A DNA stretch of 64,000 nucleotides from Rhizobium sp. (GTDB lineage Bacteria > Pseudomonadota > Alphaproteobacteria > Rhizobiales > Rhizobiaceae): the NCBI GenBank assembly GCA_028290545.1, contig JAQGJP010000056.1, positions 62,001 through 126,000 on the forward strand. Reading direction: 5' to 3'. The translations under genes and the position numbers were made by a program. The notes beneath the pieces were generated by a model. That model did no database searches, was not told where the DNA came from, and saw only the letters and a program-made list of their open reading frames with translations. Position 1 is the first letter of the stretch. Each line of letters opens with the position of its first letter. This document shows, piece after piece, positions 42,747 through 50,704 of this stretch.

Positions 42747-43823
42747 CTACGTGCCGATACGTCGATCCGTTTTCGTGTCGAACAGGTGTATCGCTTCTTC
42801 GTCGAAGGACAGTGTCAAGCTCTGCCCCTCGCTGAAGCGAAAGCGAGGCGGCAGCGAGGCAAGTATCCTCTGTCCGCCAGCGGCTGCGGTTACGATCAAT
42901 TCCGGTCCCGTCAGTTCCGCCACCTCGCATCGGGCAGTGATGGAGGGCCCCGACTCTCCATTCAGATGAAACGATTCCGGCCGAATGCCGAACATGACGT
43001 CCTGACCCTCGCTCACCCTTGCCGCCAGCCCCGGAGGCAAGCGCATAACCCCCTCGGCCCCCGGAAATGACAGCGATCCGTTCCGGATAGTCGCTTTCAG
43101 CAGGTTCATCGGCGGCGCACCGACGAAGGTGGCGACATAGAGCGTTGCCGGCTGATTGTAGATCTCCTCCGGCGTCCCCAGCTGTTCGATCCGCCCGTCG
43201 CGCATCACCGCAATCCGGGTCGCCAGCGTCATCGCCTCGATCTGGTCGTGGGTGACATAGACGACCGTGGTCTTGAGCATCTGGTGCAGGCGCTTGAGTT
43301 CGGTACGCATTTCCATGCGCAGCTTGGCGTCGAGATTGGACAGCGGTTCGTCGAACAGAAACACCTGCGGCTTGCGCACCAGCGCCCGGCCGATCGCCAC
43401 GCGCTGCCGCTGGCCACCGGAAAGCTGGCTCGGCTTGCGCTCGAGCAGGTTCTCGATCTGCAGCAGCTTCGCCGCCTCGCGCACCGCCTTGTCGCGGGTC
43501 GCCGGCGGCACCTTGCGCATTTCCAGCCCGAAACCGATGTTCCGATGCACCGTCAGGTTCGGATAGAGCGCATAGGACTGAAACACCATGGCGATGTCGC
43601 GATCCTTGGGGTGGACGCCCAGCACCGAGCGGCCGGCGATCCTGACATCGCCACTGGTCGCATCCGCCAGGCCGGCGATGATGTTGAGCAAGGTGGACTT
43701 GCCGCATCCCGATGAGCCCAGCAACACCAGGAACTCGCCATCCTCGAGCGCGATGTCGATGCCTTTCAGCGTTTCCACAGGCCCGTATTGCTTGCGGATG
43801 GCCTGGATTTCGAGCGTGCTCAT
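42747..43823 (-). CDS. Sugar ABC transporter ATPase, MalK/UgpC type
   Basis: A 358-residue nucleotide-binding subunit. Walker A GSSGCGKST is near residue 36, [13 protein letters not shown] holds the Q-loop, [16 protein letters not shown] is the signature near 134 and [20 protein letters not shown] is Walker B; the C-terminal TOBE domain is full length. Last gene of the leftward operon; its ATG overlaps the PfkB stop (ATGA). Confidence 0.94.
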   Translation of the reverse strand: MSTLEIQAIRKQYGPVETLKGIDIALEDGEFLVLLGSSGCGKSTLLNIIAGLADATSGDVRIAGRSVLGVHPKDRDIAMVFQSYALYPNLTVHRNIGFGLEMRKVPPATRDKAVREAAKLLQIENLLERKPSQLSGGQRQRVAIGRALVRKPQVFLFDEPLSNLDAKLRMEMRTELKRLHQMLKTTVVYVTHDQIEAMTLATRIAVMRDGRIEQLGTPEEIYNQPATLYVATFVGAPPMNLLKATIRNGSLSFPGAEGVMRLPPGLAARVSEGQDVMFGIRPESFHLNGESGPSITARCEVAELTGPELIVTAAAGGQRILASLPPRFRFSEGQSLTLSFDEEAIHLFDTKTDRRIGT

Positions 43824-44749
43824 CGAGACGCCTCCTCGGAGAAGACTGGTCCGCCATAGCTGCGGGGAAGGGTGGAAATAGCGCGCGAAGCGATGGTGGT
43901 CGCGGCCTTCAGGCAGGCCTCAAGTGGCTCGTTCGCCGCCAGCGCGGCAAGGAATGCGGCGTTGAAGACATCGCCGGCGCCGATCGTGTCGACCACTGTG
44001 ACTACCGGCGCATCGACCGCAACCAGCAGGCCATCGGCGCCGATGGCGATCGCTCCTTCAGGGCCGCGCTTGACGACGACGATCGCGCCATCCGGCATAT
44101 GCGAGCGGATTTCGCGCGCCGCCCCGATCGGGTCCGCCATCCCCGCAAGCGTCGTGGTCTCGATCTCGTTCAACAGCGAGATTCCGCAACGGGAGAGCCA
44201 GGAGCGGGTTGCCGCGCAGTTCGCCTCGGTCCAGCCATCGAGAGGCCAGCCGGTGTCGAGCGCCACGGTGATCCCGTGCTGGTCCGCCCAGTCAAACAGC
44301 GCCGGATATTCATTGGTGAGATCATCGGTCAGGAAGCCGGCGCACACCAAAGCGTAGCCGCCCGCAAGTGTGGTGCCGTCGATCACCGAAAATACATCCG
44401 CGAGACTGAAGCGCGGCAGGTGGCCACGCGTGGTGAAGAAGGTCCGCTCTCCGTCCGGATGGGTGATCCCGACCGATAGCGTCGTTTTTTCCCGGCTGAC
44501 CGGCCATCTCGCCCCATGTGCGCCGAATGTCTCGCTCAACCAACGGCCGAACTGGTCATTGCCGACGCTTGCGGCGATCGCGTAATCGACGCCCAGCGCG
44601 TTCCAGACCAGCGCGCTGTTGCCCGCCTGGCCGCCGACGCGCAACTCGTCATGATCGACGATCACTTCCGTGCCGGCCTTCGGCCAGGGCTCGGCCGGTC
44701 CAAGAATGAGATCGACATTGACATTGCCGATGACTGCCAGCGGTCTCAT
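43820..44749 (-). CDS. PfkB-family carbohydrate kinase (FrlD-like by context)
   Basis: A 309-residue ribokinase-fold enzyme. The N-terminal glycine-rich sugar-binding motif is RVGGQAGNSALVWNALG (about 36-52) and the C-terminal catalytic motif DTIGAGDVFNAAFLAAL near residue 250, with the base in GAGD. In frl-type operons the equivalent kinase phosphorylates an Amadori product (fructosamine) at C6 before the SIS enzyme splits it. It starts directly after the SIS gene stop. Other sugars are possible. Confidence 0.85.
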   Translation of the reverse strand: MRPLAVIGNVNVDLILGPAEPWPKAGTEVIVDHDELRVGGQAGNSALVWNALGVDYAIAASVGNDQFGRWLSETFGAHGARWPVSREKTTLSVGITHPDGERTFFTTRGHLPRFSLADVFSVIDGTTLAGGYALVCAGFLTDDLTNEYPALFDWADQHGITVALDTGWPLDGWTEANCAATRSWLSRCGISLLNEIETTTLAGMADPIGAAREIRSHMPDGAIVVVKRGPEGAIAIGADGLLVAVDAPVVTVVDTIGAGDVFNAAFLAALAANEPLEACLKAATTIASRAISTLPRSYGGPVFSEEASR

Positions 44750-45766
44750 TCATTCGCTCCGGGTGATCTTGGTCGAGCGGACCGGCGTTCCGGCGTTGTC
44801 GACGACGGCATCGGCAAAAGCGGTCATCAGCCGCTGTGCCACCGGCAGCATGGCGAAGATCGCCGCAAGGCCGGTCGCAGGCTTGAACAGGATGGTATGC
44901 GCGCCCGTGACCGGCGCCTTGCCGGAAGCGTCGAATACGATGACCGGCGCGCCGGTTTCAACCGCCGAAATCGCCATCGCCGTCACCAGGTCGGCAGTCT
45001 CATGGGTATCGCGAAACAGCACGACGGCGATCTGCGGCCCCAGCATTTCCATCGGCCCGTGGCGAAGCTGCCCGCCTTCGAGCGAAAAGCAGGGAAGCCG
45101 CGAAAGTTCGGTCAGGCCCAGCGCCAGAGCCTCGGCGATCCCCTGAAGGCGCCGGCCGGATGTGACGACGGTCGCGACATTGTCCAGCGCGGCGAGCGCG
45201 GGTTCGATATCGGGCTCTTCAGGCGCATGCAGCGCGGCAAGTGCCTCGGCCGGATCTTCGCCGAGCGCGGCAAAAATCGCCAGGTGCAGCGCGAAGGTCA
45301 CCGTCAGGCTGCGTGTCGCGGCAAAGGCCAATTCCGTGCCGCCGGCTCCAATCAGCGATGGCGCCGTTCTTGCCAGAAACGATCCGGCCTCCAGAGTCAG
45401 GCCGAAGGTGTCGGCAGTGCCGCCGATCTCGCTGAACCACCGGACGACTTCCGCGCTTTCGCCGGACTGCGAGGCAACCAAGATTGTCCGCCCCTCCAGC
45501 GCAAGCGGCTGGCCCAATTGCTCCGACAGCGGCAGGGCGATCGCATCGATGCCAAGCGAGCGGTACAACGGTTCGACGGCGCGGTTGACCGCATGCGATC
45601 CGCCCATGCCGAGCAGCAGCAACCGGCCGGTCTTCTTCAACGAGGCCGCAGCCTTGGCAGCCATTTCGGTCGCGCTTTTGTACGAGGCGACGGCATCCGC
45701 GTGCTGGCGGGCCATTTCGCGATCGATGGCGAGCAGTCCCGCCGGGCGATTGTCGTTTGAACTCAT
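44750..45766 (-). CDS. SIS-domain sugar-phosphate enzyme (FrlB/GlmS-like)
   Basis: A 338-residue double-SIS protein without an amidotransferase domain. GMGGSHAVNRAVEPLYRSLG (about 53-72), VASQSGESAEVVRWF (about 97) and EGGQLRHGPMEML (about 234) are the sugar-phosphate sites. It differs clearly from the SIS protein at 769-1797. With an adjacent PfkB kinase and a family 1 ABC importer it matches the FrlB deglycase of fructosamine operons, which splits fructosamine-6-P into glucose-6-P and an amine. A GlmS-like deaminase or AgaS role remains possible. Confidence 0.83.
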   Translation of the reverse strand: MSSNDNRPAGLLAIDREMARQHADAVASYKSATEMAAKAAASLKKTGRLLLLGMGGSHAVNRAVEPLYRSLGIDAIALPLSEQLGQPLALEGRTILVASQSGESAEVVRWFSEIGGTADTFGLTLEAGSFLARTAPSLIGAGGTELAFAATRSLTVTFALHLAIFAALGEDPAEALAALHAPEEPDIEPALAALDNVATVVTSGRRLQGIAEALALGLTELSRLPCFSLEGGQLRHGPMEMLGPQIAVVLFRDTHETADLVTAMAISAVETGAPVIVFDASGKAPVTGAHTILFKPATGLAAIFAMLPVAQRLMTAFADAVVDNAGTPVRSTKITRSE

Positions 45767-45768
45767 GC

Positions 45769-46614
45769 TTATCCCTTGACGCCGCCGCTGGTCAGCCCCG
45801 AAATCAGGGCGCGTTGTGTGAAAAGACCGATCAACACCGGTGGCAGGGCGGCAAGCACACCGGCGGTGGCGATCAGTCCGTAATCGGAAACGCGGCCGCC
45901 CGCCAGATCGGCGATGGCAACCGTAAGCGTCTTGGCGCGCTGATCGGACGTGAACAGCAGCGCATAGAAGAATTCATCCCAGGCCAGCAGGAAGGCGAAC
46001 AGTGCCGAGGTCGCCACGACAGGCATGGCGAGCGGCAGGGTGATGATCCTGAGTGTCTGGAACAGGTTTGCGCCATCGATCATCGCCGCGGATTCGATTT
46101 CGCGAGGGATGGAGTCGAAGCCCGATTTCATCAGCCAGGTCGTGAACGGCGCGAGGATGGTCAGGTAGACCAACGCCAGCCCGAAGACATTGTTGAGCAT
46201 GCCGAGATGGGCGAGCCCCATGTAGAGAGGAACGGCCAGCGCCACCGGCGGCAGCATGTATGTGGCGATCACCATCGACAGCGACCAGCCGACCGACGGC
46301 GTGCGCGACACGGCCCAGCCGGCGGGGATGGCAAGCGCGATCGCCGCGATCGTCGCCATGCCGGCAACCAGGATGCTGTTTTGCAGCGAGGACACGAAGG
46401 CGGCGCCGGCGCTGTTCTCGACCGTCGACAGAAGCTCCCGATAGCGCGAGAAATCGACGGTCTGGGGCCACCAGCGCAGCGGTTTTGCGGCGAGATCGGC
46501 GGCCGGCGATATGCTCATGATGAACAGCCAGAGGATCGGCGCAAGGATCACTGCCGCAAGCAGCAGCGCGCATGCATAAATGAAGGCGGTGAAAACAGGG
46601 TTCCTGCGTTCCAT
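45769..46614 (-). CDS. Sugar ABC transporter permease, MalG type
   Basis: A 281-residue inner-membrane subunit starting MERRNPVFTAFIYACALLLAAVILAP. Six helices are predicted; the EAA loop is REIESAAMIDGANLFQTLRIITLPLAMPVV near residues 172-201. The start at 46614 overlaps the preceding permease stop by one base. The same frame stays open far upstream across the MalF gene without coding, so the apparent longer protein is not real. Confidence 0.92.
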   Translation of the reverse strand: MERRNPVFTAFIYACALLLAAVILAPILWLFIMSISPAADLAAKPLRWWPQTVDFSRYRELLSTVENSAGAAFVSSLQNSILVAGMATIAAIALAIPAGWAVSRTPSVGWSLSMVIATYMLPPVALAVPLYMGLAHLGMLNNVFGLALVYLTILAPFTTWLMKSGFDSIPREIESAAMIDGANLFQTLRIITLPLAMPVVATSALFAFLLAWDEFFYALLFTSDQRAKTLTVAIADLAGGRVSDYGLIATAGVLAALPPVLIGLFTQRALISGLTSGGVKG

Positions 46615-47498
46615 CAGGCGGCGCTCCCGGCTGTCTTGCGGACGAGTGCTGCATATCCGAGCGCCAGCAGTGTCACCAGAAGCGTGACGATCAGGGCCAG
46701 CGACGCGCCGGACCCGGCCCGCTGGAAGGAAAATGCTTCCTGGTAGACGAGAATTGACAAGCTTCGCGTGCTGTTGGCCGGCCCGCCACGGGTCATTATC
46801 CAGATGATGTCGAACACCTTGAAGGCCTCGATCGTCCGCAGCACCAATGCCACCATCAGCGGCCCCGCGAGATAGGGCAGGATCACGAACCGGAACCGGT
46901 TGAAGGCGCCCGCACCATCGACCAGCGATGCCGCGGTGATGTCGCGGGGCACCGCCTGCAGCGCGGCAAGGGCGATCAGAGCCACAAGCGGAAAGTTCTT
47001 CCAGCAGTCGGCGACGATCAGCGCCGTCATCGCCGTGCCCGGTTCGCCGAGCCAGGAACGATAATCGCCGAGAATGCCGATCTGCGTCAGCGCGGCGTTC
47101 AACGCGCCGTATTCGGGATTGTAGATCAGCCGCCAGAGCGTCGCGTTGACCACGGTCGGCAGCGCCCAGGGCAGGATCAGCAGCGCGCGGAGCACGAAAC
47201 GGCCCCGGAATTCCTGATTGAGCAGCAGCGCTGCGAGCACGCCGATCACCATTTCGGCGGTGACGGAGATCACCGCGAACCAGGTCGTGGTGATCAGCGT
47301 CCGCTGGAAATTTGCGCCGGCAAGCATCTTCACGTAATTGGCGGCGCCCACATAGTTGCCCTCGGTGCCGACAAGCCGGGCATCGGTGAAGGAGAGCCGG
47401 ATAGTGTCGTAGAGCGGCCATCCGATGACGGCGATCATGACCACGAGGAGCGGCAGCATCAGGAGCCACGCGCGGGTTGTCATCCAGGTGCCGGACAT
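46614..47498 (-). CDS. Sugar ABC transporter permease, MalF type
   Basis: A 294-residue channel subunit with six predicted helices (first about residues 10-30) and the EAA loop DITAASLVDGAGAFNRFRFVILPYLAGPL near 190-218. It pairs with the MalG-type protein. A perfect 22-bp palindrome sits between it and the binding-protein gene. Confidence 0.92.
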   Translation of the reverse strand: MSGTWMTTRAWLLMLPLLVVMIAVIGWPLYDTIRLSFTDARLVGTEGNYVGAANYVKMLAGANFQRTLITTTWFAVISVTAEMVIGVLAALLLNQEFRGRFVLRALLILPWALPTVVNATLWRLIYNPEYGALNAALTQIGILGDYRSWLGEPGTAMTALIVADCWKNFPLVALIALAALQAVPRDITAASLVDGAGAFNRFRFVILPYLAGPLMVALVLRTIEAFKVFDIIWIMTRGGPANSTRSLSILVYQEAFSFQRAGSGASLALIVTLLVTLLALGYAALVRKTAGSAA

Positions 47499-47534
47499 AG
47501 GGCGGTTCTTCTTGCTAGATCAGAGGATAGGAGG

Positions 47535-47556
47535 CCGGGCGGCATATGCCGCCCGG
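47535..47556. repeat. Perfect 22-bp palindrome after the binding-protein gene
   Basis: CCGGGCGGCAT joined to its exact complement ATGCCGCCCGG, 13 bp after the leftward binding-protein stop. No T-run follows. Such a stem protects the 3' end of binding-protein mRNA and lowers permease expression; the first ABC operon has hairpins at the same place (5907-5977). Confidence 0.65.
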
Positions 47557-47569
47557 GTGTCGTTCACGC

Positions 47570-48805
47570 TTAGAGGCCGCTGTTGTCGGCAGCCGATTTG
47601 AGCGCGTCTTCCGGAGTAGTCGATCCCAGCAGCGATTCCTGGATCGCTTGCTGCAGGGCGGTCGACAACTCCTGGTATTTAGGCGTTGTCGGGCGCGCAT
47701 ACATGGCGGCCAGGCTCTGCTTGGCCGCGCCGACCAGTTCTTCCTGACCCTTGGTGACAGCCGGGTCGTCGTAGGACGAAGTCCAGATCGGCAGGCTGAG
47801 CTTGGCGTAAGCATTCTGCGTCGCCTGCGACGTCATGAAAGTGATGTATTTCCAGGCCTCGTCAGGATGCTGGCTGGCCGTTGTCACGCCCAGGCCCATC
47901 GAGCCGTTGACGGCGGACACCGTGCTCTTGCCCTCGACTCCCGGTGCCGGCACGACGCCGATCTTGCCGGCAACCTTGCTGTCCTTGGGGTTGTTGGCCA
48001 TATTGTACATATAGGTCCAGTTCAGCGCGAAAGCGGCATCGCCATTCTGGAACACCTTGCGGACGTCTTCTTCCAGGAACTCCTTGGAGTTCGGATTGGT
48101 GAGGCCGGATTTGTAGCTGTCGACCATATATTTCAATGCTTCGAGACCGCCGCCATTCTGGAAATCGGGCTTTCCGTCTTTCAGGAAGTCACCGCCAAAA
48201 GCGCTGACCAGCGTGGTGTAATCGCAGATCGCCGCTTCGGCCTGCGACCAGCTCCAGGCGATCGGCGTCTTCAGCAAGCCCTTGTCCTGGATGATCTTGG
48301 CCTGTGCGTTCAGTTCGGCCCAGGTCTTCGGCGGCGCCTTGATGCCGGCCTTTTCGAGGATTTCCTTGTTGTAGAACAGATATTTGGTGTCGAGGATCCA
48401 CGGCATGCCATAGGATTTGCCGTCATACTGCACCGTGGTCCAGGCGCCGGGCAGAACACCCTTCTTCATGTCGTCGGTAATCCTGCCGGATACATCGACC
48501 AGCACGTTATTGCTGGCATATTCCGCCGGCCAGATCACGTCGAACAGCACGACGTCATAGCCGCCGGAACCCTGTGCCAGGACTGTCTTGTCGTGCAGGC
48601 CTTCATAAGGAACGAATTCGAGGTTGACCGTGATGTCCGGGTTGGCCTTGGTGAAGGCCTCGGTCATGGCGCGGACGTCCGCTTCGCTATAGGCGGCCTG
48701 CGCCATGAACAGCGCATTGATCTTGGTTTCCGCCGATGCATGCGTCGAAAAAGCGATGCTGAGCAGCGCCGCGCCGAGAAGAAGTTTGTTTACGGATTTC
48801 AACAT
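47570..48805 (-). CDS. ABC transporter sugar-binding protein (SBP family 1)
   Basis: A 411-residue periplasmic protein with signal peptide MLKSVNKLLLGAALLSIAFSTHASA and the family 1 pattern (AFTKANPDITVNLEFVPYEGL, YDVVLFDVIWPAEYA, FLEEDVRKVFQNGDAAFALNWTYMYN, PDEAWKYITFMTSQATQ). The start at 48805 follows GGAGG; the open frame extends upstream without function. First gene of the leftward operon. Likely ligand by gene content: a fructosamine (Amadori) compound or related sugar amine. Confidence 0.92.
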   Translation of the reverse strand: MLKSVNKLLLGAALLSIAFSTHASAETKINALFMAQAAYSEADVRAMTEAFTKANPDITVNLEFVPYEGLHDKTVLAQGSGGYDVVLFDVIWPAEYASNNVLVDVSGRITDDMKKGVLPGAWTTVQYDGKSYGMPWILDTKYLFYNKEILEKAGIKAPPKTWAELNAQAKIIQDKGLLKTPIAWSWSQAEAAICDYTTLVSAFGGDFLKDGKPDFQNGGGLEALKYMVDSYKSGLTNPNSKEFLEEDVRKVFQNGDAAFALNWTYMYNMANNPKDSKVAGKIGVVPAPGVEGKSTVSAVNGSMGLGVTTASQHPDEAWKYITFMTSQATQNAYAKLSLPIWTSSYDDPAVTKGQEELVGAAKQSLAAMYARPTTPKYQELSTALQQAIQESLLGSTTPEDALKSAADNSGL

Positions 48806-48956
48806 TGAAGCCTCCAGTTTTCGATATTTGATCATTTCCGGTGGCGCCTCGCTGTCGCCCCCGCCGTCGAACAGGCATGCGGAAATCCGCAAGCCAGATC
48901 TGTATTGATGCCGCTTTCCGACCCGTCTGGTTCCCAGGAACTCTTCGGTTCCTTAT

Positions 48957-48977
48957 TAAGTCAAATGTCTTGACTTA
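48957..48977. promoter_or_regulatory. Perfect palindrome, probable operator of the ROK repressor
   Basis: TAAGTCAA-N5-TTGACTTA with exact 8-bp arms, between the divergent binding-protein gene and ROK regulator gene. A further half-site GAGTCAAGA lies at about 49000-49008, next to the regulator start. Size and symmetry match operators of NagC/Mlc/XylR-type ROK repressors. Confidence 0.65.
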
Positions 48978-49019
48978 TTTCTTGTTCAATATTCTATTCG
49001 AGTCAAGAGGCATTTGCGC

Positions 49020-50219
49020 ATGAACGATATCAAACCGATCCGGGCCACCAGTGGTACCAATCACGAGGGAACCAGTGCCCATAACCGGCGGGTGATCATC
49101 GATGCCTTGCGGATGAACGGTGCCCTGTCACGCGCTGATCTCGCTCGGGCGACCCGGCTGACCAAGCAGACGGTCTCCAACATCATGGAGGAATTGGAAG
49201 GCGATGGCCTTGTCGCCTCGCAGGAATCGGTGCGCAAGGGCAGGGGACAGCCCTCGACGCCCTATCGGCTGGTGCCGGAAGGCGCTTTTGCGATCGGCCT
49301 GCAGATCGACCGTCACGTAACGCGGGCCATCGCTGTCGATCTGGTCGGCAATATCCTCGCACGTGCGGAGGCGAACCTGCCCGTCAACGGACCATCCAAG
49401 GGAGCGAAGGTCATTCTCGATCTCGTCGAGGAGGTTCGCGGGCAACTGGCTGGCATCGCGTCGCAGTCGGAAAAGCGCCTGGTCGGTCTCGGTGCCGCCA
49501 TGCCGGGTCCGTTCGGCATCGAGGGTGGTGGCGATGATCCCTGGATGATGGCGGCGTGGCAGAAATTTCCGCTGCTCGAAACGCTTGCCGCCGGTACGGG
49601 CCTCAATGTCGGACTGCAGAACGACGCCACCGCCTGTGCCACCGCCGAGCGGATGGTGGGCGCCGCCCACGGTCTCGACCATGCCGTCTGTCTGTATCTC
49701 GGATACGGCATCGGCGCGGGGCTGATCCTTGGCGGTGAGCTCTATAGCGGCGCACATGGCAATGCCGGCGAGATCGGCATGGCGCTGCTCTCGGCGGGTG
49801 GGAAAACCACACCGCTCGAACACAAGGCGGCGCTCGCCTCGCTTTATGAGTATCTCGATATCGATCCCGCGGGCGCCGGCGTCTATCAGATGATCGCCAA
49901 CCTGGCCGAAGCCGATGATCCCCGCGTGCTTGCCTGGATCGGGGAGGCAGCACAGGACCTGCGCTGGAGCGTGCACCTGATCGAGAACCTTTTCGATCCG
50001 CAGACGATTATCCTCTGTGGCGGCTCGCCGGCGCCGCTCGCCAGCCGTCTGATCGCGGCGATGCAGCCGCTCCTGCCCTCGAACGCGGAGCGTCGCGACC
50101 GCACGCTGCCGCGCCTGCAGCTCGGCATGACTGATCCATGGTCGGTGGCGCTGGGCGCCGCGGCCGAGCCGATCAGCCGCGCTTTCGATCCGCGCTTTTC
50201 CGCGATTTTGAAAGGCTGA
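49020..50219 (+). CDS. ROK-family transcriptional repressor
   Basis: A 399-residue NagC/XylR-like regulator. The N-terminal winged helix is NRRVIIDALRMNGALSRADLARATRLTKQTVSNIMEELEGDGLV (about 21-64); the ROK domain follows with NDATACATAERM (about 200), YLGYGIGAGLILGG and GNAGEIGM. The zinc motif CxCGxxGC of the family is absent: LEHKAALASLYEYL stands in its place. It diverges from the ABC/SIS/PfkB operon and probably represses it via the palindrome at 48957-48977 until the imported sugar binds. A TTG six bases upstream is a less likely start. Confidence 0.9.
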   Translation: MNDIKPIRATSGTNHEGTSAHNRRVIIDALRMNGALSRADLARATRLTKQTVSNIMEELEGDGLVASQESVRKGRGQPSTPYRLVPEGAFAIGLQIDRHVTRAIAVDLVGNILARAEANLPVNGPSKGAKVILDLVEEVRGQLAGIASQSEKRLVGLGAAMPGPFGIEGGGDDPWMMAAWQKFPLLETLAAGTGLNVGLQNDATACATAERMVGAAHGLDHAVCLYLGYGIGAGLILGGELYSGAHGNAGEIGMALLSAGGKTTPLEHKAALASLYEYLDIDPAGAGVYQMIANLAEADDPRVLAWIGEAAQDLRWSVHLIENLFDPQTIILCGGSPAPLASRLIAAMQPLLPSNAERRDRTLPRLQLGMTDPWSVALGAAAEPISRAFDPRFSAILKG

Positions 50220-50233
50220 CCCGGGAGACTGCT

Positions 50234-50701
50234 ATGAACAGGCAAGCATCCACCCGAACCTCGAAATTCGTGAAGGCGACGGCGCTGCAGATATACCGAG
50301 CCTTCATGGATCCCGCGATCCTCGTCAGTTGGTTGCCGCCGGCGGAGATGACGGGCAAGATTCATGCCTTCGACGGACGCGTGGGCGGCGGCTACCGGAT
50401 GTCGCTGTTCTATCCGGAATCGGAGACGAAATTCCGCGGCAAGACGGCAGACCGGGAGGACAGGGTCGATGTGCGCTTCCTTGAACTGACGCCACCGGTC
50501 AAAATAGTCGAAGCCATAACCTTCGACACCATCGATCCGGCTCTGATGGGCGAGATGACGATGACCGCGACCTTAGAAACGGTGGCTGATGGAACCCAGG
50601 TAACCCTGGTGTTCGAGAACCTGCCTCCGGGTGTGAAGCCGGAGGACAACGATGCCGGCGCCCGGCTGAGCCTGGATCAACTGGCGCGCCTGTTCGACTG
50701 A
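50234..50701 (+). CDS. SRPBCC/AHSA1-domain protein
   Basis: A 155-residue cytosolic protein with the helix-grip fold of the Aha1-like (AHSA1) family: VKATALQIYRAFMDPAILVSWLPPAEMTGKIHAFDGRVGGGYRMSL, then FLELTPPVKIVEAITF and TLETVADGTQVTLVFENLPPGVKPEDN. These proteins bind hydrophobic ligands; specific roles are mostly unknown. The start at 50234 follows GGGAGA. It is 14 bp after the ROK regulator and may be co-transcribed. Confidence 0.88.
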   Translation: MNRQASTRTSKFVKATALQIYRAFMDPAILVSWLPPAEMTGKIHAFDGRVGGGYRMSLFYPESETKFRGKTADREDRVDVRFLELTPPVKIVEAITFDTIDPALMGEMTMTATLETVADGTQVTLVFENLPPGVKPEDNDAGARLSLDQLARLFD

Positions 50702-50704
50702 CGA

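Noticed and set aside
45769..47469. Apparent 566-residue fused permease
   Set aside because: Only the last 281 residues are a permease; the upstream part is out of frame with the real MalF gene and has no membrane character.
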